64,000 nt of DNA from Levilactobacillus zymae (lineage in GTDB: Bacteria > Bacillota > Bacilli > Lactobacillales > Lactobacillaceae). The notes under the pieces were generated by a model, which saw only the letters and a list, made by a program, of their open reading frames with translations, was not told the DNA's origin and did not search any database. Shown in pieces: positions 33,156 through 42,006 of this stretch. Made by a program: the position numbers and the translations under genes. Location: contig NZ_JAVLAS010000002.1 in the NCBI RefSeq assembly GCF_032190635.1, forward strand, positions 1 through 64,000, read 5' to 3'. Numbering within the stretch: position 1 is the first letter of the stretch; each line of letters opens with the position of its first letter.

Positions 33156-35615
33156 ATGAATTTAATGGTTAAGTTAGTTTTTCTGGCCAGTGCCATGCCG
33201 ATTCCTGATTCTCTAAAAAATTCGGGAACGATTAAGGGCCTGCTGGGGTGGCTAACGGGAAGTGATGTGACTACAAAGAAGCCAGTTATAGAATTTTATC
33301 AGGCGTGGTCAGAAACTTTGGGTCCCATCAGCAATGCAATGTTAACGGTTGGCTATGGCATGGGCTCTTTTTTTAGCAAGATGTTTTATAACATCGGCGA
33401 AGTATTATCTGCGGTTTATGCCAAGATGTTTGGATTACTGGGGTTCTTGGTCAAAGGAAACTATGCTGGTTCTACTCAGATTAGCAATTTGCATACTTTT
33501 CTCGTGATTTTAGGTTTCTCAATTTTAGTGGTGGCTATTATTGGTTGGTCAATAGCTTCTATGGTTAAGCGTCCGGTTTTTAAAGAAGCCATGGCGTCAG
33601 TTATGACTGCTTGTGCGGTTATCATTATTCTGCCATGGTTGGTTGGGGAATTTAATTCAATCACGGTTCACGCTACGACAGAGATGAACTCAGCGGTGAC
33701 AGGTACCAAAAACGAGAGCTTTGAAGACTCTTTAAAACATGTCGTCGTTTCCCCATATAAAGATAACACCATTGATTGGCTAGTTATGGCTGAAAAAAAC
33801 TTCAATACGAATCCGAAAAAGATTGGTGGAAGTAAAGGCTGGTCAGATTTTAATCGGATAGATACCGACAATCTCAATTCGATTAATTTTACGGTCAACA
33901 TTGCTAAAGATAATATTGGATATGTTTCTGACAAGAATAAGTTGAATACGAATGTGTTTAAGTATCAGTTAGATACCGGAGTGACTGATACACATAACAC
34001 TAAGGTCGCCAAGTTAGATCTCCCTACTACGCAAGTTAGTGGAATTACCCATATGGGACAGCTGGTTTACCCTCGATACCACGTAAATTGGATTGCCGTT
34101 ATTGTGGAATTGATTTTACTAGACGGTTTCTTTCTGCTAGCGGGCTACAAGGTTGCGAAGTACAGTATTAAGATTTTCTTTCTAATGATTTTATCGCCTC
34201 TGGTGGCGCTATTCCGGGTTCAATCTATGAAGAACGTTAAAGAGCTTATAAGTTCGATCATCGGTGCTAGTACCGGTATTTTCGTTGAAAATGCGGGCGT
34301 CTTCTTCTTAATTACGATTATTCAAGTAACGTCGGGAACTTCTAACTTTATTGGTGGTTTAGCTGGCGGTTGGCAACGGGTTATTGCCACTTTGATGATT
34401 TATGGAGCCGCTATTGCGGTGCTGATTGCCGGCGATCAATATATTCAGCGTTGGACTGGAACGTCTACGGGGCAATCTGGTAGTATGCGTGATCTGGTTG
34501 CAGGGTCGATGGCCGGTGCTGGATTGGCTTCATTTGCGGGTAAAGCAGGCCACAAGGCTGTTCAAGGAATAGAAACAGCTGCTAGTGCGGCCGGTACTGT
34601 TGGTCACGGAATCAAAAGTGCTGGTGGTAAGGCAAAGGGTGGCATTGATAAACTCCGTTCATCAGCGCTACAAGATGAATCTAGTGATGGAACAGAAAGT
34701 TCAGATGGCTCAACAGATCAAGGAAATGGTCTGAACGCTGCCCAAACAGGGGATTCAGTCCCAAGTGGGACAGACGAGTCAGAATCGGAAAATACGGCGG
34801 ATATGTCAGATAGCGGACAGAATCAGCAACCGGGTAATGCTGCGGCTGAACGGCCAGAAGAACAGGCCGGAGCCAATGATTATGGTAACCTTGATCATAA
34901 TCAGAATTCCTTAGGTAGTTCGAATACAGCTGACGCTAACCCTACTTCAAGGGACAGGTCACCAAACGCTGCGCAGACAATGTCGGAAGATGGAGATGGT
35001 TTCGATTATCAGGAAGGTATGGGAAGCTTAGACGCAACTGAACCACCAGTTACTAATGAAGACGATTTGCCGGTTAATAATGTAGGTAATCCAGGTGAAG
35101 CTGCTCCAATCAGTGGTAACTCCGCCACAGTGCCAACTAGCTCAGGATTAATGCCCTCAAGTGAAAATCCTGATTTGCCATCCATGGGGGGCAATGATCA
35201 GCCAAACGATGTTGGTCGTGCAACTGGTAATGAGGACCTCAATGCTGCAAGCGGAGCAGTTTCAGATACATCATCGGAACAAACTCCAATAGGTGAAGAT
35301 ATTAATGCCGCGGCTGGTGGACAATCAGATATTGGCGCGCCACGTACCACCGGTACTTCGAGTGCGGGACATCTGGCTAACGTTCGTCCGGCTTCGAATT
35401 CGACAGGTAGTGTTCATCCGGTCGCAACGACGGCGGGGAGTGCTAAGCAAGCACCAATCATTCCAGCAAAGCATTATTCGGCATCATCAAATGTGGCGTC
35501 AAACTTTAAAGCGCCCCATTCAGGAACTCCTGATGTGCCAACAACTCCGCAAGGTGATAGCGGTCAAGCCCCATCGAATGGACGAGTAACTAATTTTAAT
35601 AATATTCCAGATTAA
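33156..35615 (+). CDS. VirB6/TrbL-like conjugation membrane protein
   Basis: 819 residues. Residues 1-460 contain six or so membrane segments (TFLVILGFSILVVAIIGW, AVIIILPWLV, IAVIVELILLDGFFLLAG, FFLMILSPLVALF, VIATLMIYGAAIAVLIAG) with an extracellular loop of about 130 residues after the third. From about 470 a Gly/Ala stretch leads to a 330-residue Ser/Asp/Gly/Asn-rich, probably disordered tail. This topology fits VirB6-type channel proteins of Gram-positive T4SS (pLS20_p028-like). It is first after GTGCG site 6 and alone before a terminator. Tail function unknown. Confidence 0.75.
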   Translation: MNLMVKLVFLASAMPIPDSLKNSGTIKGLLGWLTGSDVTTKKPVIEFYQAWSETLGPISNAMLTVGYGMGSFFSKMFYNIGEVLSAVYAKMFGLLGFLVKGNYAGSTQISNLHTFLVILGFSILVVAIIGWSIASMVKRPVFKEAMASVMTACAVIIILPWLVGEFNSITVHATTEMNSAVTGTKNESFEDSLKHVVVSPYKDNTIDWLVMAEKNFNTNPKKIGGSKGWSDFNRIDTDNLNSINFTVNIAKDNIGYVSDKNKLNTNVFKYQLDTGVTDTHNTKVAKLDLPTTQVSGITHMGQLVYPRYHVNWIAVIVELILLDGFFLLAGYKVAKYSIKIFFLMILSPLVALFRVQSMKNVKELISSIIGASTGIFVENAGVFFLITIIQVTSGTSNFIGGLAGGWQRVIATLMIYGAAIAVLIAGDQYIQRWTGTSTGQSGSMRDLVAGSMAGAGLASFAGKAGHKAVQGIETAASAAGTVGHGIKSAGGKAKGGIDKLRSSALQDESSDGTESSDGSTDQGNGLNAAQTGDSVPSGTDESESENTADMSDSGQNQQPGNAAAERPEEQAGANDYGNLDHNQNSLGSSNTADANPTSRDRSPNAAQTMSEDGDGFDYQEGMGSLDATEPPVTNEDDLPVNNVGNPGEAAPISGNSATVPTSSGLMPSSENPDLPSMGGNDQPNDVGRATGNEDLNAASGAVSDTSSEQTPIGEDINAAAGGQSDIGAPRTTGTSSAGHLANVRPASNSTGSVHPVATTAGSAKQAPIIPAKHYSASSNVASNFKAPHSGTPDVPTTPQGDSGQAPSNGRVTNFNNIPD

Positions 35616-35630
35616 ACAAGCACTTCTGGC

Positions 35631-35664
35631 AAAAAAGGCATATCCAAGGAGGTATGCCTTTTTT
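35631..35664 (+). terminator. Rho-independent terminator
   Basis: AAAAAAGGCATA pairs with TATGCCTTTTTT around TCCAAGGAGG, just after the VirB6-like gene and five bases before GTGCG site 7. Confidence 0.8.
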
Positions 35665-35668
35665 GATG

Positions 35669-35706
35669 GTGCGGTTTATCTATTGTGCTCCTTGAGGTTA
35701 TAAGGT
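35669..35706 (+). promoter_or_regulatory. GTGCG-box promoter, site 7
   Basis: GTGCGGTTT at 35669-35677, 23 bases, then TAAGGT at 35701-35706, heading the VirB3/TrsD/VirB4/hydrolase/VirB8-like operon. Confidence 0.55.
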
Positions 35707-35739
35707 ATAGCCAACATTTATTTTAGCCGAAAGGAGCGA

Positions 35740-36078
35740 ATGGATTTGCAAGATGGTTTTGGCGTCACACCAGACATTCGCACACGCATGAAAATTGCGA
35801 TGTTCTATGTACGAGATCTGATGTTTTTGATTATTTGGGCGGGGATTATTTTCATGATTTCAGATATATTTCCACCAGATATGCAGTTAGAAACCGTATG
35901 TTTTTGGGTTGTTGGTATTGGCTATGGTGTTTGGTTGGTTTGCCCATCGCTGGGAAATCATGGTAAGCGTAATTGGGAATTACTCATTTATGATTTCTTT
36001 CCGAAAAAGACACGATTTAAAAGCCTCGATTATGGGGTTTTCGTTAAACAAAAGATTGAAGGGGTGTGGAAGCGATGA
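35740..36078 (+). CDS. VirB3/PrgI-like (DUF5592-type) membrane protein
   Basis: 112 residues with two membrane segments (MFYVRDLMFLIIWAGIIFMI and VCFWVVGIGYGVWLVC) and a basic cytoplasmic tail (FFPKKTRFKSLDYG). Small two-helix proteins directly before VirB4 are VirB3-type inner-membrane components. The ATG at 35740 is only three bases from AAGGAG; the in-frame TTG at 35746 is better spaced and may be the true start. It overlaps the next gene (ATGA). Confidence 0.7.
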   Translation: MDLQDGFGVTPDIRTRMKIAMFYVRDLMFLIIWAGIIFMISDIFPPDMQLETVCFWVVGIGYGVWLVCPSLGNHGKRNWELLIYDFFPKKTRFKSLDYGVFVKQKIEGVWKR

Positions 36079-36761
36079 TTTCTGTTCGACACAGTAGTAG
36101 GTCTCAAGGAACCAGTCGATTCGAGACGATGGACAAAGCTAAAAAAGGGCAAGACAGCAACAAAGCGTCCCTTTTTCAACCAGTTCGGCAGTTTCAAATG
36201 ACCGATTTGATTGATTATAAGCGATTAACACCCGGCTCAGATGCGTTTATTGAATTGAAAGTATTCGGGTATGCTGAAATTTTGGTCGTCGATGGGATTG
36301 GGTTAAGCAGCGTTCCCGCAACGAAATTAGAGGCAGTATCAGACTCATTGACTAGTTTTTTAAGACGATATTTGAATGACGTTACGTTTGTTATAGCGCC
36401 CTTTCCAGTTTCAACAGCTAAGCAGCAAGCCTTTTGGGGCGAGCGGTATATGAAATACACCCGGATGGTTCAAGAAAAACAGTATAAAAATAGACAAGCT
36501 CATCAAGTCTTGATTCAGAGACAGCGATTTTGTCAGGACAAAATTAAAGCAGCTAAGGGCATTGAAGAAACGTTGGAAAACCGGGAATTCTTTGCGGTAG
36601 TGTTCGGTGATACGGTACGAGAATTGCGTAGCAATCTGAATAGCATAGATGGCTTGCTGGGAGATGCTCAGGTCTCAGCCTATTTAAAATTTCGAATGTT
36701 GGAACGTAGTCAAAAAGAGCGGGTCATGGAACGGATTAATAATCCTAACGTGCGGGTCTAA
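36075..36761 (+). CDS. TrsD-like conjugation protein
   Basis: 228 residues, soluble. It starts at ATG 36075 overlapping the upstream stop. Features such as the FGYAEILVVDGIGLSS segment and the PFPVSTAKQQAFWGERYMKY stretch, its size, and its place right before VirB4 match TrsD/TraD-type proteins of pSK41-like systems, which resemble the N-terminal part of VirB4. It may form part of the VirB4 complex. No nucleotide-binding motif of its own. Confidence 0.6.
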   Translation: MISVRHSSRSQGTSRFETMDKAKKGQDSNKASLFQPVRQFQMTDLIDYKRLTPGSDAFIELKVFGYAEILVVDGIGLSSVPATKLEAVSDSLTSFLRRYLNDVTFVIAPFPVSTAKQQAFWGERYMKYTRMVQEKQYKNRQAHQVLIQRQRFCQDKIKAAKGIEETLENREFFAVVFGDTVRELRSNLNSIDGLLGDAQVSAYLKFRMLERSQKERVMERINNPNVRV

Positions 36762-36772
36762 GGAGTGGTTAA

Positions 36773-38782
36773 ATGAAAAAGCGAGAGATTCAGAAATTAG
36801 AAAAACAAGATTATGATTTGGCGATGATTGCCCGGACACAACCACAAGGCAATATCCGAATTAGGGATCGAGTCATTGAGTCAGGAACTGGTGTAGAAGC
36901 CTGTTTACACGTCTATCGCTATCCAAGTTCCGGTTTGAAGTATTTTTGGTTAATTGAACTGACACAGTTTAACAACACGATTACCACGCTGTCGTTGGGG
37001 ACAGAAAACAAGGAAGCTATTAAAAAAGCTTTACAACGGTCGACAGATGAAAAACTTAGTCAAGCTATGGACAAGAATGGCAAAACGCTAGGCAAGTTGC
37101 AAGCAGATAAAGACTATCGCCGGCAACTAGGATTACTTAGTCGCTTAGGTGACAATATGGAAGTCATGAAGCGGGCTGACGTACGGATTTTCGTTTATGC
37201 CGACGATGAACAACAACTCAATAAGCGGATTAAGGCGATTAAAGAGAAATTGGGGACTTACGGTGTTGCCTGTTTTGTTGGTGAGCAGGATTCTGAATTA
37301 CGTAGTCTTTGGACACCAATGATGAAACAAGAACTATTGCGGAACGTGCGGCATGGTACGCCAATTGCCGCAGATGTCTTGGGCAAGGGATTTCCGTTTA
37401 ACCACGTGAAGCTGGACGACGATGGTGGATCGTATTTTGGGAAGAGTACCACTAATGGGCCAATTATGCTGAATCCGTTACTGATCACACCACGACGCTT
37501 AACGCCTTACTTCATGATCGCGGGGAATCCCCGCAACGGGAAGTCGACCTTCGCCAAAAAACTTAATGATGACGTATTCGCTCGGGGCGGTAAACTGAGG
37601 ATTTTTGATGTTAAGGGAGAGTACATTAAAGCCGCGCGAGAACAAGGCGGCACGGTGATCACCTTGGATGGGTCGAGCGTGCATATTAATCCATTTGAAA
37701 TTTTCCCCACTGCGACTAAAGAAATAGATACGCCGGTTACGGTTACTGATGAGTATGGTCGACAAATGAAAAAAGACAAACATGAAACTGTTGTTGATGA
37801 AATTGGATCTTTTAATGCCCATGTGCAGAAACTGCGTAATATGTTCAGTTTTCAGAATTCGGAAGCCACAACTGATGATCTAAACCGATTGGAAAATATT
37901 ATTACTGACTATTACATTAGTGAAGGGTTATGGGTTAAGCACCCCGGACGTCATTTAGGAGACCTACATTCTACGGGATTGCCACATAATCAGTATCCAA
38001 AGCTTGGGGATTTTCTCACCTATCTAAAAGAAATCCAGCGTAGCTATCTTAATCCGAATCGTCCGCATCCAGAGGTCGAAATTACTTCAATCAATCGGAT
38101 TGTCGATACCTTTCAAAAGATGTTGCAGTCGGAAGCCATTATTTTTGACGGGTTTACAACGATCCCAGATATGACTGATACGGACGTGGTTGTTTATGAC
38201 TTAAGTGGGTTAAAAGCCCATGGTAACGAAGTGTTTAATTCCCAAGTGTATTCAGCATTATCGTTGGTCTCGGCTGAGATAGTTAACAACGGCAAGCGTT
38301 ACCGTTACTTGTACAACAACCATCAGATTGATTTGGTCGATATTCCTTATTATTGGGTCTGCATTGACGAATTTCAAAATTACGCCAAGGAGGAGTTCTC
38401 AGCAGGATTGGAATGGCTTTCAAGCCTAATGGAAGAAATGGCGAAAGACTTTTGTGGAATTTCGTTGATTATGCCGACCATTAAAGAATTAATGCCGGAT
38501 CAAAACTATCAAGCAACCACCAGTCGTTCACAACGCTACTTCCGTTCATTATCTAAGGTATTTGGTATGATGACGTACCGCTGTTTCTTCCATCTATCTG
38601 ATGATGATATTCCCCGGTTGTCCCGGGCATTGGGTAGCTCAGTTACGCCTGACGAGCTTGGCGCAATTACTAAGTTACCGCAAAAGAAGCTGTTAATGAA
38701 CATTCAGGGCGATCAAAATTATGTGTTTACTGTTCATGCCACGCCTGACGAGCTTAACCGTTATCAAGGTGGTGTTGGCTAA
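36773..38782 (+). CDS. virB4: VirB4-type conjugation ATPase
   Basis: 669 residues. Walker A GNPRNGKST at 251-259, then GGKLRIFDVKGEYIKAA, HINPFEIFP and Walker B-like YYWVCIDEFQNYAKEE, all in VirB4 order. The N-terminal 240 residues are the usual VirB4 domain. It powers assembly or transport in the channel at the membrane. GTCTAAGGAG precedes ATG 36773; the last base of its stop is the first base of the hydrolase ATG (TAATG), so translation is coupled. Confidence 0.92.
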   Translation: MKKREIQKLEKQDYDLAMIARTQPQGNIRIRDRVIESGTGVEACLHVYRYPSSGLKYFWLIELTQFNNTITTLSLGTENKEAIKKALQRSTDEKLSQAMDKNGKTLGKLQADKDYRRQLGLLSRLGDNMEVMKRADVRIFVYADDEQQLNKRIKAIKEKLGTYGVACFVGEQDSELRSLWTPMMKQELLRNVRHGTPIAADVLGKGFPFNHVKLDDDGGSYFGKSTTNGPIMLNPLLITPRRLTPYFMIAGNPRNGKSTFAKKLNDDVFARGGKLRIFDVKGEYIKAAREQGGTVITLDGSSVHINPFEIFPTATKEIDTPVTVTDEYGRQMKKDKHETVVDEIGSFNAHVQKLRNMFSFQNSEATTDDLNRLENIITDYYISEGLWVKHPGRHLGDLHSTGLPHNQYPKLGDFLTYLKEIQRSYLNPNRPHPEVEITSINRIVDTFQKMLQSEAIIFDGFTTIPDMTDTDVVVYDLSGLKAHGNEVFNSQVYSALSLVSAEIVNNGKRYRYLYNNHQIDLVDIPYYWVCIDEFQNYAKEEFSAGLEWLSSLMEEMAKDFCGISLIMPTIKELMPDQNYQATTSRSQRYFRSLSKVFGMMTYRCFFHLSDDDIPRLSRALGSSVTPDELGAITKLPQKKLLMNIQGDQNYVFTVHATPDELNRYQGGVG

Positions 38783-39984
38783 TGTTATCCAGACGGGCCA
38801 AAAAAATTGGATTATGGACGATTGGCTTATTGGTGCCATTGTTTGTTTTATTTTTTGGCGCTATGATGTTAGCTTTATTGCTTGCTGGTGGAGCGGCTTC
38901 GGAATCGGGTTCCTGTAGTAGTGGTAATGTCTCGAATGTCGATGTTACGACTTCAGCAGATATGAACAAGCGAGCAAAGTCTATTTATGGATATCTACGT
39001 TCAGAGCTACATGCAACTCCTCAAGGTGCTACTGGTGCCATGGGTGTTTGGCAATTTGAATCGAGCTTTAATCCCAAAATTGGTAACAACGCTGGTTCTG
39101 GAGCTACCGGACTTGCCCAATGGATGGGCAATCGACTGACGGGTACAAATGGATTAAAAGCATTTGCCAGTCGCAAAGGCGTAAAGTGGGACAGTTTGCA
39201 AACACAATTAGACTTTACAAAATATGAATTGAATCATGGTTATCAAGGTGCTAAAGCGGCATTGAGAAAATCTGACGTTCATAAGGCTGCTTATGATTGG
39301 CTGATGGACTATGAAGGTATGAGAAATAATCCAGAGCAATGGTATCTCGATAAGGGCCCATCGGGACAACCTGGTCGTTATCCTGACGGTGATCATTGGT
39401 ACGCCAAGTTTGGCGCTAATGATACGGGGGCTGATAATTCTGGTGATGTATCTGATCCCGATGATAGTGGCGGTACAGGCAATACTGGTGGTTGTGGTAG
39501 TGATGCCTCAGCAGCTGGTGGTGACTGGGGTTGGCCTTATAAGGGCGGTAAGTATGTCACGTCAGGATTCGGTCCTCGTGATCTAGCGGGATCACCTTGG
39601 CACGATGGGGTCGATTTTGATGCGGGTCATGGTGCCAAAATTCGAGCGGTTCATGGCGGCAAAGTCATCTTTGTTGGTGATCCCATGAAGAAAGGAATTA
39701 CCGACTCTTACCCCTATGGTTTAGGTAAAGACGTCATTGTTACTAAAGCCGATGACGGGTATGAAGTTATTTATCAAGAATTTGCCATGAGTGGGCCAAC
39801 TCACAAGGTAGCAGTTAACGATACAGTTAAAACAGGCCAGGTTATTGCAACACAACAAACAGGACACTTGCATTTGGGCGTGACCAACAAAAAGAGCTGG
39901 GTAACTGCTCAGGGTGACTGGCAGAATCCGAGCGGTCATTCATGGCTTGATCCGTTGAAGTTTATTGAGAAGAAGGCATCTTAA
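38782..39984 (+). CDS. Bifunctional cell-wall hydrolase (lysozyme-like + M23 peptidase)
   Basis: 400 residues. Membrane segment at 12-36, then a phage-tail-lysozyme-like domain (about 60-205: GAMGVWQFESSFNPKIG, GATGLAQWMGNR, WLMDYEGM), a Gly/Asp/Ser linker, and an M23 LysM-type endopeptidase (about 255-395). Both M23 metal motifs are intact: His274/Asp278 in HDGVDFD and His362/His364 in HLHLGV. It should cut glycan strands and stem peptides locally to let the channel cross the wall, the VirB1 role (TrsG-like). Confidence 0.88.
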   Translation: MLSRRAKKIGLWTIGLLVPLFVLFFGAMMLALLLAGGAASESGSCSSGNVSNVDVTTSADMNKRAKSIYGYLRSELHATPQGATGAMGVWQFESSFNPKIGNNAGSGATGLAQWMGNRLTGTNGLKAFASRKGVKWDSLQTQLDFTKYELNHGYQGAKAALRKSDVHKAAYDWLMDYEGMRNNPEQWYLDKGPSGQPGRYPDGDHWYAKFGANDTGADNSGDVSDPDDSGGTGNTGGCGSDASAAGGDWGWPYKGGKYVTSGFGPRDLAGSPWHDGVDFDAGHGAKIRAVHGGKVIFVGDPMKKGITDSYPYGLGKDVIVTKADDGYEVIYQEFAMSGPTHKVAVNDTVKTGQVIATQQTGHLHLGVTNKKSWVTAQGDWQNPSGHSWLDPLKFIEKKAS

Positions 39985-40000
39985 AGGGGAGTAGTCAGCG

Positions 40001-40612
40001 ATGCAAAGAAACAATGGAAAACAATTCAACAAGATTCTTGTGATTATAGGTATAGTGTGTGGGATAGCCGCGTTGGTATATGCTTTAACATTAACCAAAT
40101 CTAATCGTCAATTAGCCAGTAGTAATGCGGAATTACGGACGGAAATTGAAGCAGCTAAGCATGATAATCAGGCCATAAAAGAAAATAAGATACAGAAGTA
40201 CAGTGCTAAGAACTTAACGTTGACTAGTACCAGTTCAGTGGCCAATATCAATACGTTTTTAAAGACGTCATTCGAATGGGATTTTACCAACTGGTCAACC
40301 AGACAGGCGCAAGCGCAGAAGTATGCGACGCCATCTGTGGTAAAAAAGATGATTGGTAATCTGAATATGCAGTCCAAGAGCACGCAGTCTTATATCAAAT
40401 TTCTTAAAAAGGATAACGTATACCAGAAGATTAATTCAAAGCACGTTTATGTAGAAAACTCTGATGGTCAGAAGATCAATGGGATTGCGACGGTCAATTC
40501 TTCATTGATTGATGGCAACAAGACGACGAGTCATCAAGTCCAGTGGTATCACTTCACCTATGACGTTCAAAAGCATCAGGTGATTCAGATCACACCAGTG
40601 TCGGTAAATTAG
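40001..40612 (+). CDS. VirB8/TraM-like T4SS protein
   Basis: 203 residues: a cytoplasmic basic start, one membrane segment at about 11-29 (ILVIIGIVCGIAALVYALT), a short coiled coil (about 35-65), and an external mixed domain (about 75-200) with the length and pattern of NTF2-like VirB8/TcpC/TraM domains (NTFLKTSFEWDFTNWSTR; TTSHQVQWYHFTYDV). Last gene of the T4SS operon, followed by a terminator. Assignment is by topology and context. Confidence 0.6.
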   Translation: MQRNNGKQFNKILVIIGIVCGIAALVYALTLTKSNRQLASSNAELRTEIEAAKHDNQAIKENKIQKYSAKNLTLTSTSSVANINTFLKTSFEWDFTNWSTRQAQAQKYATPSVVKKMIGNLNMQSKSTQSYIKFLKKDNVYQKINSKHVYVENSDGQKINGIATVNSSLIDGNKTTSHQVQWYHFTYDVQKHQVIQITPVSVN

Positions 40613-40646
40613 TGAAATAAGGGAAGAATAATAATGCAGTAACGCC

Positions 40647-40681
40647 AAAACAGCTAACCGTAAAGAGGTTAGCTGTTTTAT
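40647..40681 (+). terminator. Terminator at the end of the T4SS
   Basis: AAAACAGCTAACC pairs with GGTTAGCTGTTTT around a GTAAAGA-type loop; T-rich on plus and A-rich before, so it may serve both directions. Confidence 0.8.
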
Positions 40682-40995
40682 TTGTATTGGCAATTTCGTA
40701 TAGTTGTCAGAGTTATTTTATGCAATTCTCCTTGAATTAATACCCAAATCCATTCGGACTGATAGCCCTTTATATAGCCGGTAAATTCTGTTGGGGTGCC
40801 ATTTATGTCTACTTGATTTAGTTGAAGTATAACGGTCTTGCCATATTTCCAAGCTTCAGATAAACACTCGCTAATTTCAGTTTGTGACATTTCCGCCCTT
40901 TTTTTAGGTATGGGACTATTCACCTCTTTATTTATAGCTGAGGTGTGGTCGCTTAGAAAGAAGCCTTGCCACTTCAACATACCACAATCTACCAA
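40678..40995 (-). CDS. YolD-like domain protein, 5' end uncertain
   Basis: 105 residues from TTG 40995. The N-terminal VDCGMLKWQGFFLSDHTSAI fits the conserved (D)RGMxKW-type motif of YolD-like proteins, and the C-terminal part (GYIKGYQSEWIWVLIQG) the small beta-fold. YolD-like genes are often linked to UmuC-type polymerases, but none is next to it here. The frame is open upstream with more YolD-like residues (FYTYLINSQLVD) but no good start, so the 5' end is probably damaged. It lies at the boundary between the transfer region and the polysaccharide locus. Confidence 0.5.
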   Translation of the reverse strand: MVDCGMLKWQGFFLSDHTSAINKEVNSPIPKKRAEMSQTEISECLSEAWKYGKTVILQLNQVDINGTPTEFTGYIKGYQSEWIWVLIQGELHKITLTTIRNCQYK

Positions 40996-41129
40996 TTGAC
41001 TATTTATTAAATAAGTGTAAAAATTAGGGCCGTATTTATAATTTTAAGCTTTGGTTAATTTAGGAGCGTATGAAGAAAATGCCTGTTAAAAAGAATTTGC
41101 ATAATCATAGAAAACATAATGGCAAATTC

Positions 41130-41145
41130 TATAATTAATCCGAAC
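41130..41145. repeat. Relic of an IS30 (ISLpl1-like) end
   Basis: ATAATTAATCCGAACAG here matches the inner part of the IS30 terminal repeat at 47219 (AATTAATCCGAAC), without the outer tip. It sits exactly at the transfer/EPS junction, so it may mark how the EPS locus was joined. The rest of 40996-41205 has only a 22-codon basic ORF I do not trust. Confidence 0.35.
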
Positions 41146-41205
41146 AGAAATTAAAAAGCCCAAAGCAATCACTTACAATGGTAGTAGACCGTACTGGAGG
41201 AAAAT

Positions 41206-41997
41206 ATGGATTCTGAGCAAACAATTAGTGTGATGCAAATTTTTGGTATCTTGCGTAAACACATCAAAGCAATTTGGATCACAACTTTAGTAGTTTTTTT
41301 GGCGTCGATTTTTGTTACCTTTTTTGTGATGACGCCAAAATATGAGGCGACAACCGAAATATTGGTTAATCGAAAACTATCGGCCAGTATGCAGGCGGCA
41401 CAGTATCAGCAAGTACAAGCCGACGTGCAGATGATTAGTACATATAAGGACATCATTACTAGCCCAACTGTCTTAAAGACAGTCAATAACACAACCAGCG
41501 GTTACCCTGGATATCCGGGATCAATGGGTGCATTGAAAAATGCTATTTCAATTAGTAACCAGCAGAACTCGCAGGTATTCTCGATTACGGTTAAGGCAAC
41601 GGATGCTAAAACAGCGGCAACAATTGCGAATGAAACCGCCAAAGTATTTAAAAAGCAAGTTGTCAAGATGATGAGCGTTCATAATGTTTCAATCGTGTCA
41701 AAAGCGACACCGAACTATTCGGCGGTAAGCCCGAGAAAGACCATCAATTTGGCAATCGGATTAATTGTGGGGCTGATTCTCGGTATTGGATTGGCATTAT
41801 TGCGTGAGGTTACGGATCGAACGGTTACTTCCGAGAGTTACTTGACGGATGAATTGGGATTGACCAGCTTAGGTATCGTTAGTGAAATTGACGATAAGGA
41901 AGTTAAAAAGCGGATTACGCGTGAACGTCACAGTTCAGACGACTTAATTACCGGTGCAGATGGCAGAGTAGAAGCGCGTAGCCGAAGAAAGGTGTAG
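41206..41997 (+). CDS. Polysaccharide chain-length regulator (Wzz/CpsC-like, kinase modulator)
   Basis: 263 residues: membrane segments at about 22-44 (IWITTLVVFLASIFVTFFVM) and 181-200 (NLAIGLIVGLILGIGLALL) enclose an external loop, with AVSPRKT just before the second, the Wzz signature. In Firmicutes this protein activates the separate tyrosine kinase encoded next (CpsD-like) and controls polymer length. GGAGG precedes ATG 41206 by six bases. It is first of the EPS operon 41206-44215. Confidence 0.88.
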   Translation: MDSEQTISVMQIFGILRKHIKAIWITTLVVFLASIFVTFFVMTPKYEATTEILVNRKLSASMQAAQYQQVQADVQMISTYKDIITSPTVLKTVNNTTSGYPGYPGSMGALKNAISISNQQNSQVFSITVKATDAKTAATIANETAKVFKKQVVKMMSVHNVSIVSKATPNYSAVSPRKTINLAIGLIVGLILGIGLALLREVTDRTVTSESYLTDELGLTSLGIVSEIDDKEVKKRITRERHSSDDLITGADGRVEARSRRKV

Positions 41998-42006
41998 GTG
42001 ACGACA

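Noticed and set aside
41070..41138. 22-codon basic ORF (MKKMPVKKNLHN...)
   Set aside because: AGGAG is only three bases from its ATG, it ends in the IS30 relic and has no known homologue type.
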